A DNA stretch of 40,985 nt from Nitrospirota bacterium (GCA_023480765.1 JAMCWZ010000123.1:1-40985), one strand, 5' to 3'. Positions 7,485 to 16,999 are shown, counted from the stretch's first letter. Program-made: numbers and translations. The notes: generated by a model not told the origin, from the letters alone.

Positions 7485-8798
7485 TTGAGCAAATCTGAAG
7501 AGTTGTTTGGTAAAAGCAGAGAGTTGTTCCCTGGGGGAGTCAGCAGCCCCGTAAGAGCGTTTAAGGCTGTCGGAGGGACTCCGCCTTTTATCGAAAAGGG
7601 GGAAGGGTGCCATATCTGGGATGTCGATCAAAATGAATATATCGATTTTGTTCTTTCCTATGGACCTCATATTTTAGGGCATAGCGATCCGGATGTAGTG
7701 CGGGCAATCTGCGAAACTGCCGGAAAAGGAATCTCATTTGGTGCTCCAACAGAAATCGAATTGCGCTTGGGGGAAATGATTCGGGCTGCGGTTCCCCTGA
7801 TGGAACGACTCCGCTTTGTCAATTCCGGTACAGAAGCAACCATGTCAGCAATACGAGTTGCAAGAGGTTTTACGGGACGATCTGTCGTCGTCAAATTTGA
7901 AGGGGCTTATCATGGCCATGTCGACTCACTCCTGGTAAAAGCAGGTTCCGGCGCGGCCACCTTTGGCGTTCCAGACAGCGGAGGAATCCCGGAAGAACTG
8001 GCAAAAGAAACGATAGTACTCCCCTATAACAATTCACAGGCTGTCCAGGATCTGTTCAAAAAACATGGCGATTCAATCGCCTGTGTCATCGTGGAACCCA
8101 TTGCCGGCAATATGGGGGTCGTAGTTCCCGATGAAGAATTTTTAAGAGAGCTTCGGACTCAAACGAGTCTTCATGGTTCTGTCCTTATTGCCGATGAAGT
8201 CATGACAGGATTTCGACAGACTTATGGTGGCGTACAGATCCTTTTCAGCTTTGAACCGGATATGACAACACTTGGAAAGATTATTGGAGGCGGCCTACCG
8301 ATTGGCGCTTACGGAGGATCGAAAGAAATTATGCGACATGTCGCTCCCGAAGGCTCTATATACCAAGCGGGAACATTGTCTGGAAATCCGTTAGCCATGG
8401 CCAGCGGTGTGGCAACTCTCCAAAAACTAAAAACACCGGCACTTTATTCATTGCTTGAGGAGAAAAGCCGTCTCCTGGCAGAGGGGATCAATGGGATTCT
8501 GAAATCATCCGGAATTCCCGCAAGAGTAAATCGGATGGGATCCATGATGACCCTCTTTTTTTCCACAGAACCCGTTTTTGACTGGGCAACCGCATCAAAA
8601 TGCGACACGGAGTTATTCTCCTATTTTTTCAAGGAATGTTTGCGGGAAGGCATCTACTTGCCGCCTTCCCAATTCGAAGCGTTCTTTCTGTCGACCAAAC
8701 ATGACGACAACATCGTAAAACAGGCTATTTCCAAGTTCCAGACAGCTCTTTTGAAAACAAAAGAGTGGATGGAAAAGGGTCGGCCGCAACCTACCTGA
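7485..8798 (+). CDS. hemL: Glutamate-1-semialdehyde 2,1-aminomutase
   Basis: This PLP enzyme converts glutamate-1-semialdehyde to 5-aminolevulinate, the last step of the C5 route to haem and other tetrapyrroles. At 437 aa it is close to the usual length. Diagnostic stretches are FPGGVSSPVRAF at the N-terminus, NSGTEATMSAIRVARG, EGAYHGHVD, ADEVMTGFR and TLGKIIGGGLPIGAYGG; the PLP-binding lysine is residue 265, as in E. coli. The start is a TTG with AGGAG six bases upstream. It heads a seven-gene run on the plus strand whose later members concern heptose, repair and periplasmic folding, so cotranscription is likely positional rather than functional. Confidence 0.96.
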   Translation: MSKSEELFGKSRELFPGGVSSPVRAFKAVGGTPPFIEKGEGCHIWDVDQNEYIDFVLSYGPHILGHSDPDVVRAICETAGKGISFGAPTEIELRLGEMIRAAVPLMERLRFVNSGTEATMSAIRVARGFTGRSVVVKFEGAYHGHVDSLLVKAGSGAATFGVPDSGGIPEELAKETIVLPYNNSQAVQDLFKKHGDSIACVIVEPIAGNMGVVVPDEEFLRELRTQTSLHGSVLIADEVMTGFRQTYGGVQILFSFEPDMTTLGKIIGGGLPIGAYGGSKEIMRHVAPEGSIYQAGTLSGNPLAMASGVATLQKLKTPALYSLLEEKSRLLAEGINGILKSSGIPARVNRMGSMMTLFFSTEPVFDWATASKCDTELFSYFFKECLREGIYLPPSQFEAFFLSTKHDDNIVKQAISKFQTALLKTKEWMEKGRPQPT

Positions 8799-8833
8799 TC
8801 CCCGACAATCAAACCCAAAATAAGGACGAAATC

Positions 8834-9448
8834 ATGACGAGCGACGGTACACACTTCCAATTGGAATATCCTGCTTGGCCTTCCCGGATCGAGGCTCTCT
8901 TTCAGGAAAGCATTCAGGCCAAGAAAGATTTTATCAGGGATTCCCTGGCAGAAATTTTAAAGTGCGGTCTCTGGATGACAGAAACACTTCGTTCAGGCAA
9001 AAAGATATTGATTTTTGGAAACGGGGGAAGTTCCACCGATGCCATGCATATTGCCGGAGAACTCGTCAGCCGGTTCTACAAAGAAAGAAAAGGATTGCCG
9101 GCCATTGCACTTGGAACCAACATGGCAACACTGACCAGTATTTCCAACGATTATTCCTATGAAAACGTTTTTTCAAGGGAAATCGATGCGTATGGCGAAC
9201 CGGGAGATCTTGCTATCGGAATAAGCACAAGCGGGAATTCTAGAAATGTGTTGAAAGGAATTGAAAAAGCGAAAGAAAAAAATTTGAGAACCGTCGCTTT
9301 TTCAGGCGGAACAGGTGGTCAGGTCCGTTCCTTGGCGGATTTATCCCTGATCGTCCCATCGAAACTGACACCTCGCATTCAAGAGTGCCACATCACCGTA
9401 GGCCATATTTTATGCGAACTTGTTGAGGAAGCGCTCTTTGTCTGTTGA
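8834..9448 (+). CDS. gmhA: Phosphoheptose isomerase (SIS domain)
   Basis: This 204-aa SIS-domain protein is expected to convert sedoheptulose-7-phosphate to D-glycero-D-manno-heptose-7-phosphate for the LPS inner core. It shows FGNGGSSTDAMHIAGEL, the conserved sugar-phosphate loop, then the GISTSGNSRNVLKGIE segment and a C-terminal HITVGHILCELVEE helix with the metal-site histidines typical of GmhA. The frame opens at 8765 inside the end of hemL, but the ATG at 8834 has AAGGA eight bases upstream and gives the normal N-terminus. It overlaps rfaE2, the later enzyme of the same pathway, which supports the assignment over other SIS proteins such as DiaA. Confidence 0.9.
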   Translation: MTSDGTHFQLEYPAWPSRIEALFQESIQAKKDFIRDSLAEILKCGLWMTETLRSGKKILIFGNGGSSTDAMHIAGELVSRFYKERKGLPAIALGTNMATLTSISNDYSYENVFSREIDAYGEPGDLAIGISTSGNSRNVLKGIEKAKEKNLRTVAFSGGTGGQVRSLADLSLIVPSKLTPRIQECHITVGHILCELVEEALFVC

Positions 9449-9977
9449 AAAGCCGCCAATTTTTACTGGTACAGAGGGGAAGATATTACCTCATGACCGC
9501 CTTCTCGAACGTGTCGAACAGATCCATTCAACCGGACAGAAAGTTGTTTTTACCAATGGATGCTTCGATCTCGTACACGCCGGACATATCGAAGTCCTCG
9601 AACGCGCGAGACAAGCTGGTGATTTCCTGATCGTAGCCCTCAATACGGATTCATCCGTGCGAAAACTCAAGGGACCATCTCGCCCTCTCGTAACAGAATT
9701 TCGAAGGGCACGCGTGATCGGTGCCCTCACATGCGTGGACGCCGTCACCTTTTTCGACACACCAACGCCCTATGAATTGATCAAACTTCTTCAACCGGAC
9801 GTTCTGGTCAAAGGGGGGGACTGGAAGCCGGAGCAAATCATCGGCAGCGACATCGTTAACCTGCGTGGCGGGATCGTTCTCTCCATCCCACTTGTTCCAG
9901 ATTCTTCGACCACCCTTCTTGTTCAGACGGTCCTTGAGCGCTACCGAAACGAAAACCCTTCCGGAAATTCTGCATGA
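9438..9977 (+). CDS. rfaE2: D-glycero-beta-D-manno-heptose 1-phosphate adenylyltransferase
   Basis: This 179-aa nucleotidyltransferase corresponds to the C-terminal half of HldE (RfaE domain II). It activates heptose-1-phosphate with ATP to ADP-heptose. Visible signatures are FTNGCFDLVHAGHIEVLE (the HxGH nucleotide-binding motif) and LVKGGDWKPEQIIGSDIV. The kinase half of HldE is not fused and is not found in this window. I place the start at TTG 9438, with GAGGA eight bases upstream, rather than the TTG codons at 9420/9423; this overlaps gmhA by 11 bases. The stop overlaps the mfd start as ATGA. Confidence 0.92.
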   Translation: MSVEKPPIFTGTEGKILPHDRLLERVEQIHSTGQKVVFTNGCFDLVHAGHIEVLERARQAGDFLIVALNTDSSVRKLKGPSRPLVTEFRRARVIGALTCVDAVTFFDTPTPYELIKLLQPDVLVKGGDWKPEQIIGSDIVNLRGGIVLSIPLVPDSSTTLLVQTVLERYRNENPSGNSA

Positions 9978-12900
9978 GTCTTTTCCCCAAGTTTCAAGAG
10001 AGAATACAGGAGTCTCTTTCATCGTTTGTCACCCAGGAACCCACCCGTTCCCTCACATTGAAGGGAATCGAGGAAGATGCCCGCTCCCTCCTTCCTTTCC
10101 TGTGCCATGACCTCTTGTCCGGAAAAACACTCTGGATGATTGCTGGAAATATTGAAAAAGCCCACAACAGGGTCAGCGCTCTTCTCTCCTTCCAAAGCTT
10201 TTTCGGAACAAATCTGGAAATCTGTTTTTTTCCGGAAGAAGAGGTTCTTCCTTATGAGGCCGAAAGCCCACCCGACTTCCTCCGTGCCGAACGAATTCAT
10301 GCATTGAGCCTGCTGGCCCGGGGCAAGGTGGACGTCGTCGTGACGACATGGCCGGCAATTGTACGGAAAACCCTTCCCCCCAGACTTCTTGAGGAAGTTA
10401 CATGGACATTGGCTGCCGGAGAAACAATCGAGCGCACGGCCTTGGCTGACTCCCTTGTCCGACTTGGATTCTTAAGAGTTCTCCAGGTTTCTGCACCGGG
10501 AGAGTTTGCCGTCAGAGGTGCGATCCTTGATCTTTACTCCCCGGCTCACCCGGATCCCGTACGACTTGAATGGGATGACGACATCCTTTCATCTATCCGA
10601 AGCTTTGATATCAATAATCAGAAGTCGCTCGCCAAACTTTCGAGGATTGACATTCTGCCGGGCTCGGAATGGATCCCCCCCTCTGGAACCGTGGAGAATG
10701 AAGCTCTTTCCACCTGGCTCAAACAAAATACTGTCTCCTCCCTCGTACCAGGGATCGAACGCTTCATCCCGTCCTTTTATGACGATGCCAGATCTCCACT
10801 TGATTATGGTCGTGCCCCGGTCCTTCTCATCGAAGAGCCTTCCGTTTATCGCGTCAAAAAGAAAGAATGGGAAGACCGGATCCGTGAAGGATGGGCGGAG
10901 TTGACCGATGTGGAAAAAACGCTCCTTCCCGCCCCCGAAAAATCGTTTCTTCTGGATGGAAGAGAGGGTCTTGGTTCGATCGAAAGCACCTATCAGACAA
11001 TCTTTTTGTCCGATTTTTCTGACCAGGAAAACTTTGCCTTGTCTTCTTCCGCCGAATCTCTCCTTCGCATAGAAGATTCCTGGGTCGAAGGACTTTCCCG
11101 TTTAATTGGACAAACAAGAGTTCTTTCCGTCTTTCGAACCAGAGGTCAGCGGGACAGATTTCACGAACTTCTGACCAACCAGGATATTCCTTTCTTTCCT
11201 GCATCCAGCCTTCAGGAAATCGAAGAACGAGGATCATCCGACAAATCGGCTATCTGGACGATCATGGGGGATGTGGAGAAAGGATTTTACATTCCGTCAG
11301 ACAATGCCCTCGTCATTTCTGAAAACTTTCTCTTCAGAAAACGCCCGGAACCCCGCATACATCGAACTTTTGCGACAGCCACTCCCATTTACAGGAAAGA
11401 CCGTCCACCTCTCAACGAAGGAGAACCAGTCGTCCATCTGCAGCACGGGATCGGTCTCTACAGAGGCCTCAAAGAAATTATGGTCGGCCCGATTCCCGGA
11501 GAATTTTTTGTTGTCGAATATCGGGATCTTGAAAAACTGTATATCCCGGTCGACCAGGCTGACCTTCTCCAGCCCTACAGAGGACCGGAAGGCTTGACTC
11601 CTTCACTTGACAGGCTTGGCGGTCAAACCTGGAACAGGACACGACAAAAGGTCCGAAAGGAAATCGAAAAAATTTCCCAGGACCTCGTAGACTTATACGC
11701 CAAAAGAAAAACGGTTTCCGGACATTCTTTTTCCTCCGATCTCCTTCTGGTCCGGGAATTTGAAAATTCTTTTCCCTATGATTTGACCCCGGATCAGGAA
11801 GAAGCATGGCGCGCTGTGTGTGAGGACATGGAATCCCCTTCTCCCATGGATCGACTTATTTTGGGTGACGTCGGGTTCGGAAAAACGGAAATAGCCATGC
11901 GGGCCGCTTTTAAAGCCGTCGCCGATGGATATCAGGTTGCCCTTCTCGTACCCACAACCCTTCTTGCCAAACAGCACTACGAATCTTTCATGGACCGGTT
12001 TTCCGGTTTTCCTGTCCGAATCGGACATATTTCAAGGATGGTCTCTTCGGCCGAAATCCGCCTCACCCGGAAAAAAGTGTCCCTGAACGAAATCGACATT
12101 CTGATCGGGACAACTGCCTTGATCAGCAAGGAAACCTCTTTCCGGAACCTGGGGCTACTGATCATCGATGAAGAACAGAGATTTGGGGTCGGACAGAAGG
12201 AAAAGTTAAAAAGCCGATACGCATCTGTCGATGTCCTGACACTTTCAGCAACCCCCATTCCCCGAACACTACAGATGTCTTTGTCCGGTTTGCGCGGAAT
12301 CAGTTTCATCATGACACCTCCTCCTGGCAGAAAGCCGATACGTACGGCGATTCTGCCCTTCGATCGCCATCGAATCCACGAAGCCATCGATCGGGAACTC
12401 GCGCGGGACGGACAGGTTTTTTTCGTTCATAACCGCGTACAGACAATATCGCGAATGGTCCACTATCTGGCGAAGTTGTTTCCGGGAATCCCGATCGGCA
12501 TGGCGCACGGACAAATGGACGACTCCATGATGGAAGGGGTCATGGAAAAATTTATCCAGCGTCATTACCGCATTCTTGTTTCCACTGCCATTGTGGAGTC
12601 AGGACTTGACATACCTTCCGCAAACACGATCATCGTCAACCGGGCAGATATGTTCGGCATATCCGAGCTTTACCAGATTCGGGGAAGGGTCGGGCGTTCC
12701 GGCCAGCAAGCCTATGCTTACTTCTTGATTCCAACGGAATCCGGTCTGACGGATATGGCAAGAAAACGCCTCAAAACTCTCCAGGACAATACGAGTCTCG
12801 GATCAGGGTACCAGATTGCCATGCGAGACCTGGAGATAAGGGGAGCCGGAAGTTTGTTGGGTCATCAGCAAACAGGACATATTGCTCTTGTAGGCTTGGA

Positions 12901-13429
12901 TCTGTACCTTGAAATGGTAGAAGAAGCTATCCAGTCGCGCATCGAACCGGAAGCTGTTCCCGTCTCGCGGGAGGAAGTCCGCATAGACCTTGGAAGGGAA
13001 TCCCGTTTTCCGGAGGAATATATCGAGCACCCTGCCCAGAGGATCGATTTTTATCGCCGACTCTCTCTTGCAAGGGATATGGGGGAAATCGACCACATTG
13101 AATCCGAAGTGTCCGATCGGTTCGGCCCACTTCCGCGTTCGTCAAAAGGACTATTCCTTGCTGCAAGGCTTAAGTTCTTGTCCCTGAAGTATGGATTTTC
13201 CGAAATTCGGGTAAGAGACCGGGAACTCGTTGCCAAACCCTCTTTTTTCACTGCTTTTACCCCAGAAAGAATAGGAATTCTTTCCCAAAAATTCGATGGA
13301 AGACTGTGGGTGAATCCGGATTCAACGATCTGCCTTCTGGGTTCACCATCCACTTTTGTCAACGATCTGGATCATGTCGGTAACGTCCTGTCCGGGAAAT
13401 CCGACCTCCAGGGCATTTGTCACACATAG
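9974..13429 (+). CDS. mfd: Transcription-repair coupling factor
   Basis: This 1151-aa Mfd is full length. It removes stalled RNA polymerase at DNA lesions and recruits UvrA. Landmarks in order: an N-terminal UvrB-like module; the RNA polymerase interaction domain beginning GEPVVHLQHGIGLYRG near residue 485; a superfamily 2 translocase with Walker A GDVGFGKTE near 632, the DEEQRFGVG box near 729, a SATPIPRTL motif and motif VI QIRGRVGRSG near 900; and a C-terminal TRCF domain. The ATG overlaps the rfaE2 stop by four bases and has only a weak ribosome site, suggesting coupled translation. Nothing seems truncated. Confidence 0.97.
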   Translation: MSLFPKFQERIQESLSSFVTQEPTRSLTLKGIEEDARSLLPFLCHDLLSGKTLWMIAGNIEKAHNRVSALLSFQSFFGTNLEICFFPEEEVLPYEAESPPDFLRAERIHALSLLARGKVDVVVTTWPAIVRKTLPPRLLEEVTWTLAAGETIERTALADSLVRLGFLRVLQVSAPGEFAVRGAILDLYSPAHPDPVRLEWDDDILSSIRSFDINNQKSLAKLSRIDILPGSEWIPPSGTVENEALSTWLKQNTVSSLVPGIERFIPSFYDDARSPLDYGRAPVLLIEEPSVYRVKKKEWEDRIREGWAELTDVEKTLLPAPEKSFLLDGREGLGSIESTYQTIFLSDFSDQENFALSSSAESLLRIEDSWVEGLSRLIGQTRVLSVFRTRGQRDRFHELLTNQDIPFFPASSLQEIEERGSSDKSAIWTIMGDVEKGFYIPSDNALVISENFLFRKRPEPRIHRTFATATPIYRKDRPPLNEGEPVVHLQHGIGLYRGLKEIMVGPIPGEFFVVEYRDLEKLYIPVDQADLLQPYRGPEGLTPSLDRLGGQTWNRTRQKVRKEIEKISQDLVDLYAKRKTVSGHSFSSDLLLVREFENSFPYDLTPDQEEAWRAVCEDMESPSPMDRLILGDVGFGKTEIAMRAAFKAVADGYQVALLVPTTLLAKQHYESFMDRFSGFPVRIGHISRMVSSAEIRLTRKKVSLNEIDILIGTTALISKETSFRNLGLLIIDEEQRFGVGQKEKLKSRYASVDVLTLSATPIPRTLQMSLSGLRGISFIMTPPPGRKPIRTAILPFDRHRIHEAIDRELARDGQVFFVHNRVQTISRMVHYLAKLFPGIPIGMAHGQMDDSMMEGVMEKFIQRHYRILVSTAIVESGLDIPSANTIIVNRADMFGISELYQIRGRVGRSGQQAYAYFLIPTESGLTDMARKRLKTLQDNTSLGSGYQIAMRDLEIRGAGSLLGHQQTGHIALVGLDLYLEMVEEAIQSRIEPEAVPVSREEVRIDLGRESRFPEEYIEHPAQRIDFYRRLSLARDMGEIDHIESEVSDRFGPLPRSSKGLFLAARLKFLSLKYGFSEIRVRDRELVAKPSFFTAFTPERIGILSQKFDGRLWVNPDSTICLLGSPSTFVNDLDHVGNVLSGKSDLQGICHT

Positions 13430-13447
13430 CCAGCAAGGAGAATTCTC

Positions 13448-14317
13448 ATGCCCCACAATCTTCTAAAATACGCCTGCTTTCTCTTACTCCCCATCCTTTT
13501 TTCCGCCTGCCAGAAAACCTCCTCGCCGTTGCCCGACTCCGTTCTCGCCAAAGTCGGTAATACAACCATCAGTCAGGCAGATCTGAAAAAGAAGCTCGAC
13601 AGTATGGGTCTTGCCTCCTCCAAAGATCCGAACGTCACGAGTGAACTTTTGAACCAGATGGTCGACAATTCCCTATTGGCCATGCAAGCCCGAAAAGAAG
13701 GGCTGGATAAAAGCGCCGAATTCCAGAAAAAAATACATGATTACGCGAACCGGCTTCTACGGAAGGCGCTGCTTAAGAGAGATGTCGATGAAAAGGTCAA
13801 GGTGACTGACTCGGATATTGTGAACTACTACAACAAGCATCAGAAGGATATCAAGCAACCCGGATACGTGGACGTTCGACAAGTTGTTTTTCCTGATGAA
13901 AGAACGGCAAAAAGGAATCTGACCCTCCTTAAGAGAAATGGAGGCTTTAAAAAGATTTCCAGGAAATTCAAGGGAGGCCCCGTCGGAAAAATCTATGAAG
14001 GAACGGTGCCACCGAAGTTCGTATCCTTCTTTTTTGGAGTTCCCGAAGGAAGCATCACGGGACCAATTCCCCTAAAAGATGGCATTCACTACTTCAAGAT
14101 TGATCATGCCGTCAAGGGTGTTCAGCTCTCTTTGGACCAGGCTCGCGAAGGCATCCGAAACTATCTGAAAAACAGGCAAAACAAGACAGTCTATCAGGCC
14201 CTTGTCAATCATTTGAGGAGTACCACGACGGTTCAAATCAACAACAAGGCTCTTGTCTCCATGATCGCTCAGGCGGCAAACACGAAAAGTCTGGCACCAG
14301 AGCAGGTCAAAAAATAA
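13448..14317 (+). CDS. Parvulin-type peptidyl-prolyl isomerase lipoprotein
   Basis: This 289-aa protein has a lipoprotein signal peptide (hydrophobic LLLPILFSAC, lipid-accepting Cys about residue 21). A SurA/PrsA-like N-terminal chaperone region follows (ISQADLKKKLDSM, LLNQMVDNSLLAMQA). A parvulin-like rotamase region runs from about residue 135 (YVDVRQVVFPDE) to the GSITGPIPLKDGIHYFKI segment. It probably helps fold outer-membrane proteins from the periplasmic face. An AAGGAG site lies before the ATG. It is followed by a second lipoprotein isomerase and by surA, giving three paralogues in a row. The rotamase core is short and shows few catalytic residues, so it may act mainly as a chaperone. 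Confidence 0.85.
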   Translation: MPHNLLKYACFLLLPILFSACQKTSSPLPDSVLAKVGNTTISQADLKKKLDSMGLASSKDPNVTSELLNQMVDNSLLAMQARKEGLDKSAEFQKKIHDYANRLLRKALLKRDVDEKVKVTDSDIVNYYNKHQKDIKQPGYVDVRQVVFPDERTAKRNLTLLKRNGGFKKISRKFKGGPVGKIYEGTVPPKFVSFFFGVPEGSITGPIPLKDGIHYFKIDHAVKGVQLSLDQAREGIRNYLKNRQNKTVYQALVNHLRSTTTVQINNKALVSMIAQAANTKSLAPEQVKK

Positions 14318-14323
14318 TCAAGC

Positions 14324-15301
14324 ATGTTTGGGATCAATTTTCCACGTTTCTTTCGACAGGGAAAGAATCTGAAAATTTTTTCATGGGTCATATTTCTGAC
14401 CATATTGCCTGTTCTTCTAAACGGCTGCCATCACTCGGATAACCGGGATTCAAACGTTGTCGGGTATATCGGGAAGAAGACCATCACTTTGAAAAACCTG
14501 ACGGATACGGCCAGGTTTATGGGGCTTGGATCTTTATCAAGCCGTTCCCCTTCCGAGTGGTCTCCTTCCGAGAGGAAAGCCATTCTTCTGGAAGCGGTTC
14601 AAGATGTTTTTCTGGAAGAGGAGGGGCAAAAAAGGAATATTCAGGTTTACCCTCAGGAAGTCATGCGTTATATCCAGAAGCATTTCGATCAACCGGAGAA
14701 TGGTCTGGAAAAATATGCTCGTAAAGCTCTTTTTCTCAAAAAAACGGAAGATGCCCTCGAACCTCCTCCAAACGTGACCTTATCGACCGAACGCTTATTT
14801 TACCGGGATCATCCGAACTTGTTCCAGATTCCCCGGCAGGCGATCGTGGATCATATCGTCGTGGCCAAACAAAAGGAGGCTGAATCCATCCGGGATGCAC
14901 TTGTCAAAGGTTCATCCTTCTCCAAACTGGCCAAACTGGAATCGTTGGGGACGGAAGCCTCTTCCGGCGGAAGGATGAAGCCTTATGCCCATGGAACGAT
15001 GCCTCCCCCTTTTGATACTGTCTTTACATTGAAGCCGGGAGAAATCAGTGATGTCCTCTCATCACCGTATGGGTATCACATTTTCCGACTGGAAAAATTC
15101 GTCCCGCAACATACCGTTTCCTTTTCCCAGGAAAAAAAATGGATAAAGGAAACACTGATCCGGAAGAAAAGAAAAGAGTTTCTAACTCAATGGCTGTCAG
15201 AGAAACTCCAGAAGACCTCTTTTCAGATCGCACCGAACTATGACAGGATTTTTTTCCCCATTCCAGTTACAATACTCAAGAATCAGACCTTACATAAATA
15301 A
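14324..15301 (+). CDS. Parvulin-type peptidyl-prolyl isomerase lipoprotein (second)
   Basis: This 325-aa protein has a long basic N-region, a hydrophobic stretch and a lipobox-like LLNGC around residue 35. A SurA N-like helical region (SERKAILLEAVQDVFLEEEGQKRNI) is followed by a rotamase domain of about residues 170-260. That domain starts RQAIVDHIVVAKQKEAESI and contains SSGGRMKPYAHGTMPPPFDTVFTLKPGEISDVLSSPYGYHIFRLEK, close to the family consensus. It starts six bases after the preceding isomerase, without a strong ribosome site, so coupling is likely. It probably acts in outer-membrane protein folding with its two neighbours. Confidence 0.86.
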   Translation: MFGINFPRFFRQGKNLKIFSWVIFLTILPVLLNGCHHSDNRDSNVVGYIGKKTITLKNLTDTARFMGLGSLSSRSPSEWSPSERKAILLEAVQDVFLEEEGQKRNIQVYPQEVMRYIQKHFDQPENGLEKYARKALFLKKTEDALEPPPNVTLSTERLFYRDHPNLFQIPRQAIVDHIVVAKQKEAESIRDALVKGSSFSKLAKLESLGTEASSGGRMKPYAHGTMPPPFDTVFTLKPGEISDVLSSPYGYHIFRLEKFVPQHTVSFSQEKKWIKETLIRKKRKEFLTQWLSEKLQKTSFQIAPNYDRIFFPIPVTILKNQTLHK

Positions 15302-15335
15302 AAAGTCCCCGTTCAAAAGTGAGGTTCGTGTTCCG

Positions 15336-16358
15336 GTGCATTCTCATAAAACGTTTCCGCTGACCTTTTTCGTCATTCTCGCTGCACTTTGGATATTTTC
15401 CCAAACCAGGACTGCCCTGGGAGAACGCGTTCTGGTCGACCAGGTCATGGCCGTGGTCAACCACCACATGATTACGAAGAGTGAACTCGACCGCTCCTTG
15501 GCACCCACTTTTAAAAAGCTGCACAAACGGTTTCGTGGAAAAGCATATATGGAGCTTGTCGCGTCTCTCGAATACAAGCTTCTGATGAAGAAAATCAACG
15601 AGCGCCTGGAGCTTGAAGAGGCAGAAAGACAAGGTCTTACTGTCACGGACGACGAGTTGGACCGGGCCATCGAATCCATTATGCAGAAAAATAATTTTAC
15701 GTCGAAATGGCAACTCAAAGCCGCTCTTTCCGAACAGGGAATGTCTTACCGACGATACAAGCAACAGCTTCGCAAGCAAATGACCATTCTGAAACTCGTT
15801 AACCAGGAAGTCCGCTCAACTGTCGTGATCAGTCCAGACGAAGTACGCCAGTATTATCTGTCCCATCGTGAAAAGTATCGGCTTCCCCCGCATGTAACGC
15901 TTCGTGACATCTTCCTCCGAATTCCTCAGGGAGCAACCCAAGCCCAGATTCAGCAGATAAAGATGCATGGCGAACACATCGTCCGACAATTAAAAAGAGG
16001 AGACGATTTTGTCATCCTGGCCGGGTCGGAATCCGAAGGTCCCAATGCTGAAAACGGAGGTGCTCTGGGGGATCTGACCAAAGACCAGCTGCTTCCTGAA
16101 CTTGTACAGCCGGCATTTACAATTCCTCCTGGACAATCAAGCGGACTGATTCAGACAACGAACGGTTTCTATGTCATAAAAGTCATCAAGAGAGAGGACA
16201 ACTCTTTTCGGTCTTTCAAAGAACTCAAGTCACAGATATTGAACGACCTTACAAAGAAGACCACCGACAAAAGACTTCGGATTTGGCTTGAGAAACTCCG
16301 AGAAAGGTCTTATGTAGTCATCTATGCGAAACCGGGAACTTTCGGCAAGAAGGTCTGA
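15336..16358 (+). CDS. surA: SurA-like periplasmic chaperone / peptidyl-prolyl isomerase
   Basis: I place the start at GTG 15336, giving 340 aa with a clean signal peptide (HSHK, then LTFFVILAALWIF, cleavage near TALG). The frame itself opens at 15240, but that would put about 32 extra residues before the signal and overlap the previous gene. The mature protein begins VLVDQVMAVVNHHMITKSELD, typical of SurA. One parvulin domain follows at about residues 180-290 (PPHVTLRDIFLRIP, NGGALGDLTKDQLLPEL, GLIQTTNGFYVIKV). It would escort beta-barrel proteins through the periplasm. It ends two bases before the convergent engB stop. Confidence 0.88.
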   Translation: MHSHKTFPLTFFVILAALWIFSQTRTALGERVLVDQVMAVVNHHMITKSELDRSLAPTFKKLHKRFRGKAYMELVASLEYKLLMKKINERLELEEAERQGLTVTDDELDRAIESIMQKNNFTSKWQLKAALSEQGMSYRRYKQQLRKQMTILKLVNQEVRSTVVISPDEVRQYYLSHREKYRLPPHVTLRDIFLRIPQGATQAQIQQIKMHGEHIVRQLKRGDDFVILAGSESEGPNAENGGALGDLTKDQLLPELVQPAFTIPPGQSSGLIQTTNGFYVIKVIKREDNSFRSFKELKSQILNDLTKKTTDKRLRIWLEKLRERSYVVIYAKPGTFGKKV

Positions 16359-16360
16359 TT

Positions 16361-16999
16361 TCAGGAGTTTACTTCGGGAGAATAGAGATCTGCGACCAGA
16401 AAGTCGACGATATCTCCGAGCCCTTCCCCTGTTTTTGTCGATAGAATCAGTGGCGAGGAGGATACTTGGCCTGTCCTTTCCCGGATAAGATCTTTCCAGA
16501 GTTTTCGAACTCTCTGCACCTCGTTGCGATTGACCAGATCCGCCTTGGACAAGACAATTGTGACGGGTCTTCCAAGATCCTCCAGCCAAAAAAGCGCTTC
16601 CTGATCGACGGGCAAAACCCCTCGTCGGATATCGATCAGCAAGAGAATCCTGCGGAGATTTGGCATTTGTTCCACCAAAAGAGTCGAGAGGGACCGAGCT
16701 TTCTCAGCTGTTTCCTTATCTCTTTTCATGTACCCGTACCCTGGAAAGTCGATAAAGTATCCCCCCTTGTCAAGAGAATACAAATTCGCCAGCGTCGTCT
16801 TTCCCGGTGTTCGGCCGACTTTGGCGAGATGATGTCTGTTGGCCAGCCGGTTGATCAGGGAAGATTTCCCGACATTAGACCGACCGACGAATCCGATCAC
16901 AGCGTCTTCCCCCAACAGAGGAAGGTCTTTCGGAGAAGCCAGGGAGCGGACGAACGTGGCTGCTAAGACAAGAGACGGTTTATTGTTTGCCGGATTCAT
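16361..16999 (-). CDS. engB: Ribosome biogenesis GTP-binding protein
   Basis: This 212-aa GTPase of the EngB/YsxC family is involved in large-subunit ribosome assembly. G1 is GRSNVGKSS (39-47), the switch region has RTPGKTT (63-69), G3 is DFPGYG (84-89) and G4 is SKAD (151-154). The ATG at 16999 has GAGAGG eight bases upstream; the frame extends to 17044 but without support. Its 5' end overlaps the 5' end of the divergent anmK gene by about 44 bases if the anmK start proposed here is right, and its 3' end stops two bases from surA. Confidence 0.94.
   Translation of the reverse strand: MNPANNKPSLVLAATFVRSLASPKDLPLLGEDAVIGFVGRSNVGKSSLINRLANRHHLAKVGRTPGKTTLANLYSLDKGGYFIDFPGYGYMKRDKETAEKARSLSTLLVEQMPNLRRILLLIDIRRGVLPVDQEALFWLEDLGRPVTIVLSKADLVNRNEVQRVRKLWKDLIRERTGQVSSSPLILSTKTGEGLGDIVDFLVADLYSPEVNS

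Noticed and set aside
7393..7488. 31-codon frame overlapping the hemL start as TTGA
   Set aside because: No ribosome site and too short to separate from chance; only noted within the intergenic entry.
15240..15335. SurA start at ATG 15240
   Set aside because: It would bury the signal peptide behind about 32 residues and overlap the preceding lipoprotein by 62 bases.
16839..16955. N-terminal extension of AnmK to ATG 16839
   Set aside because: It is antisense to the EngB GTPase motifs, lacks similarity to AnmK N-termini, and a GTG with a ribosome site lies just before the family signature.
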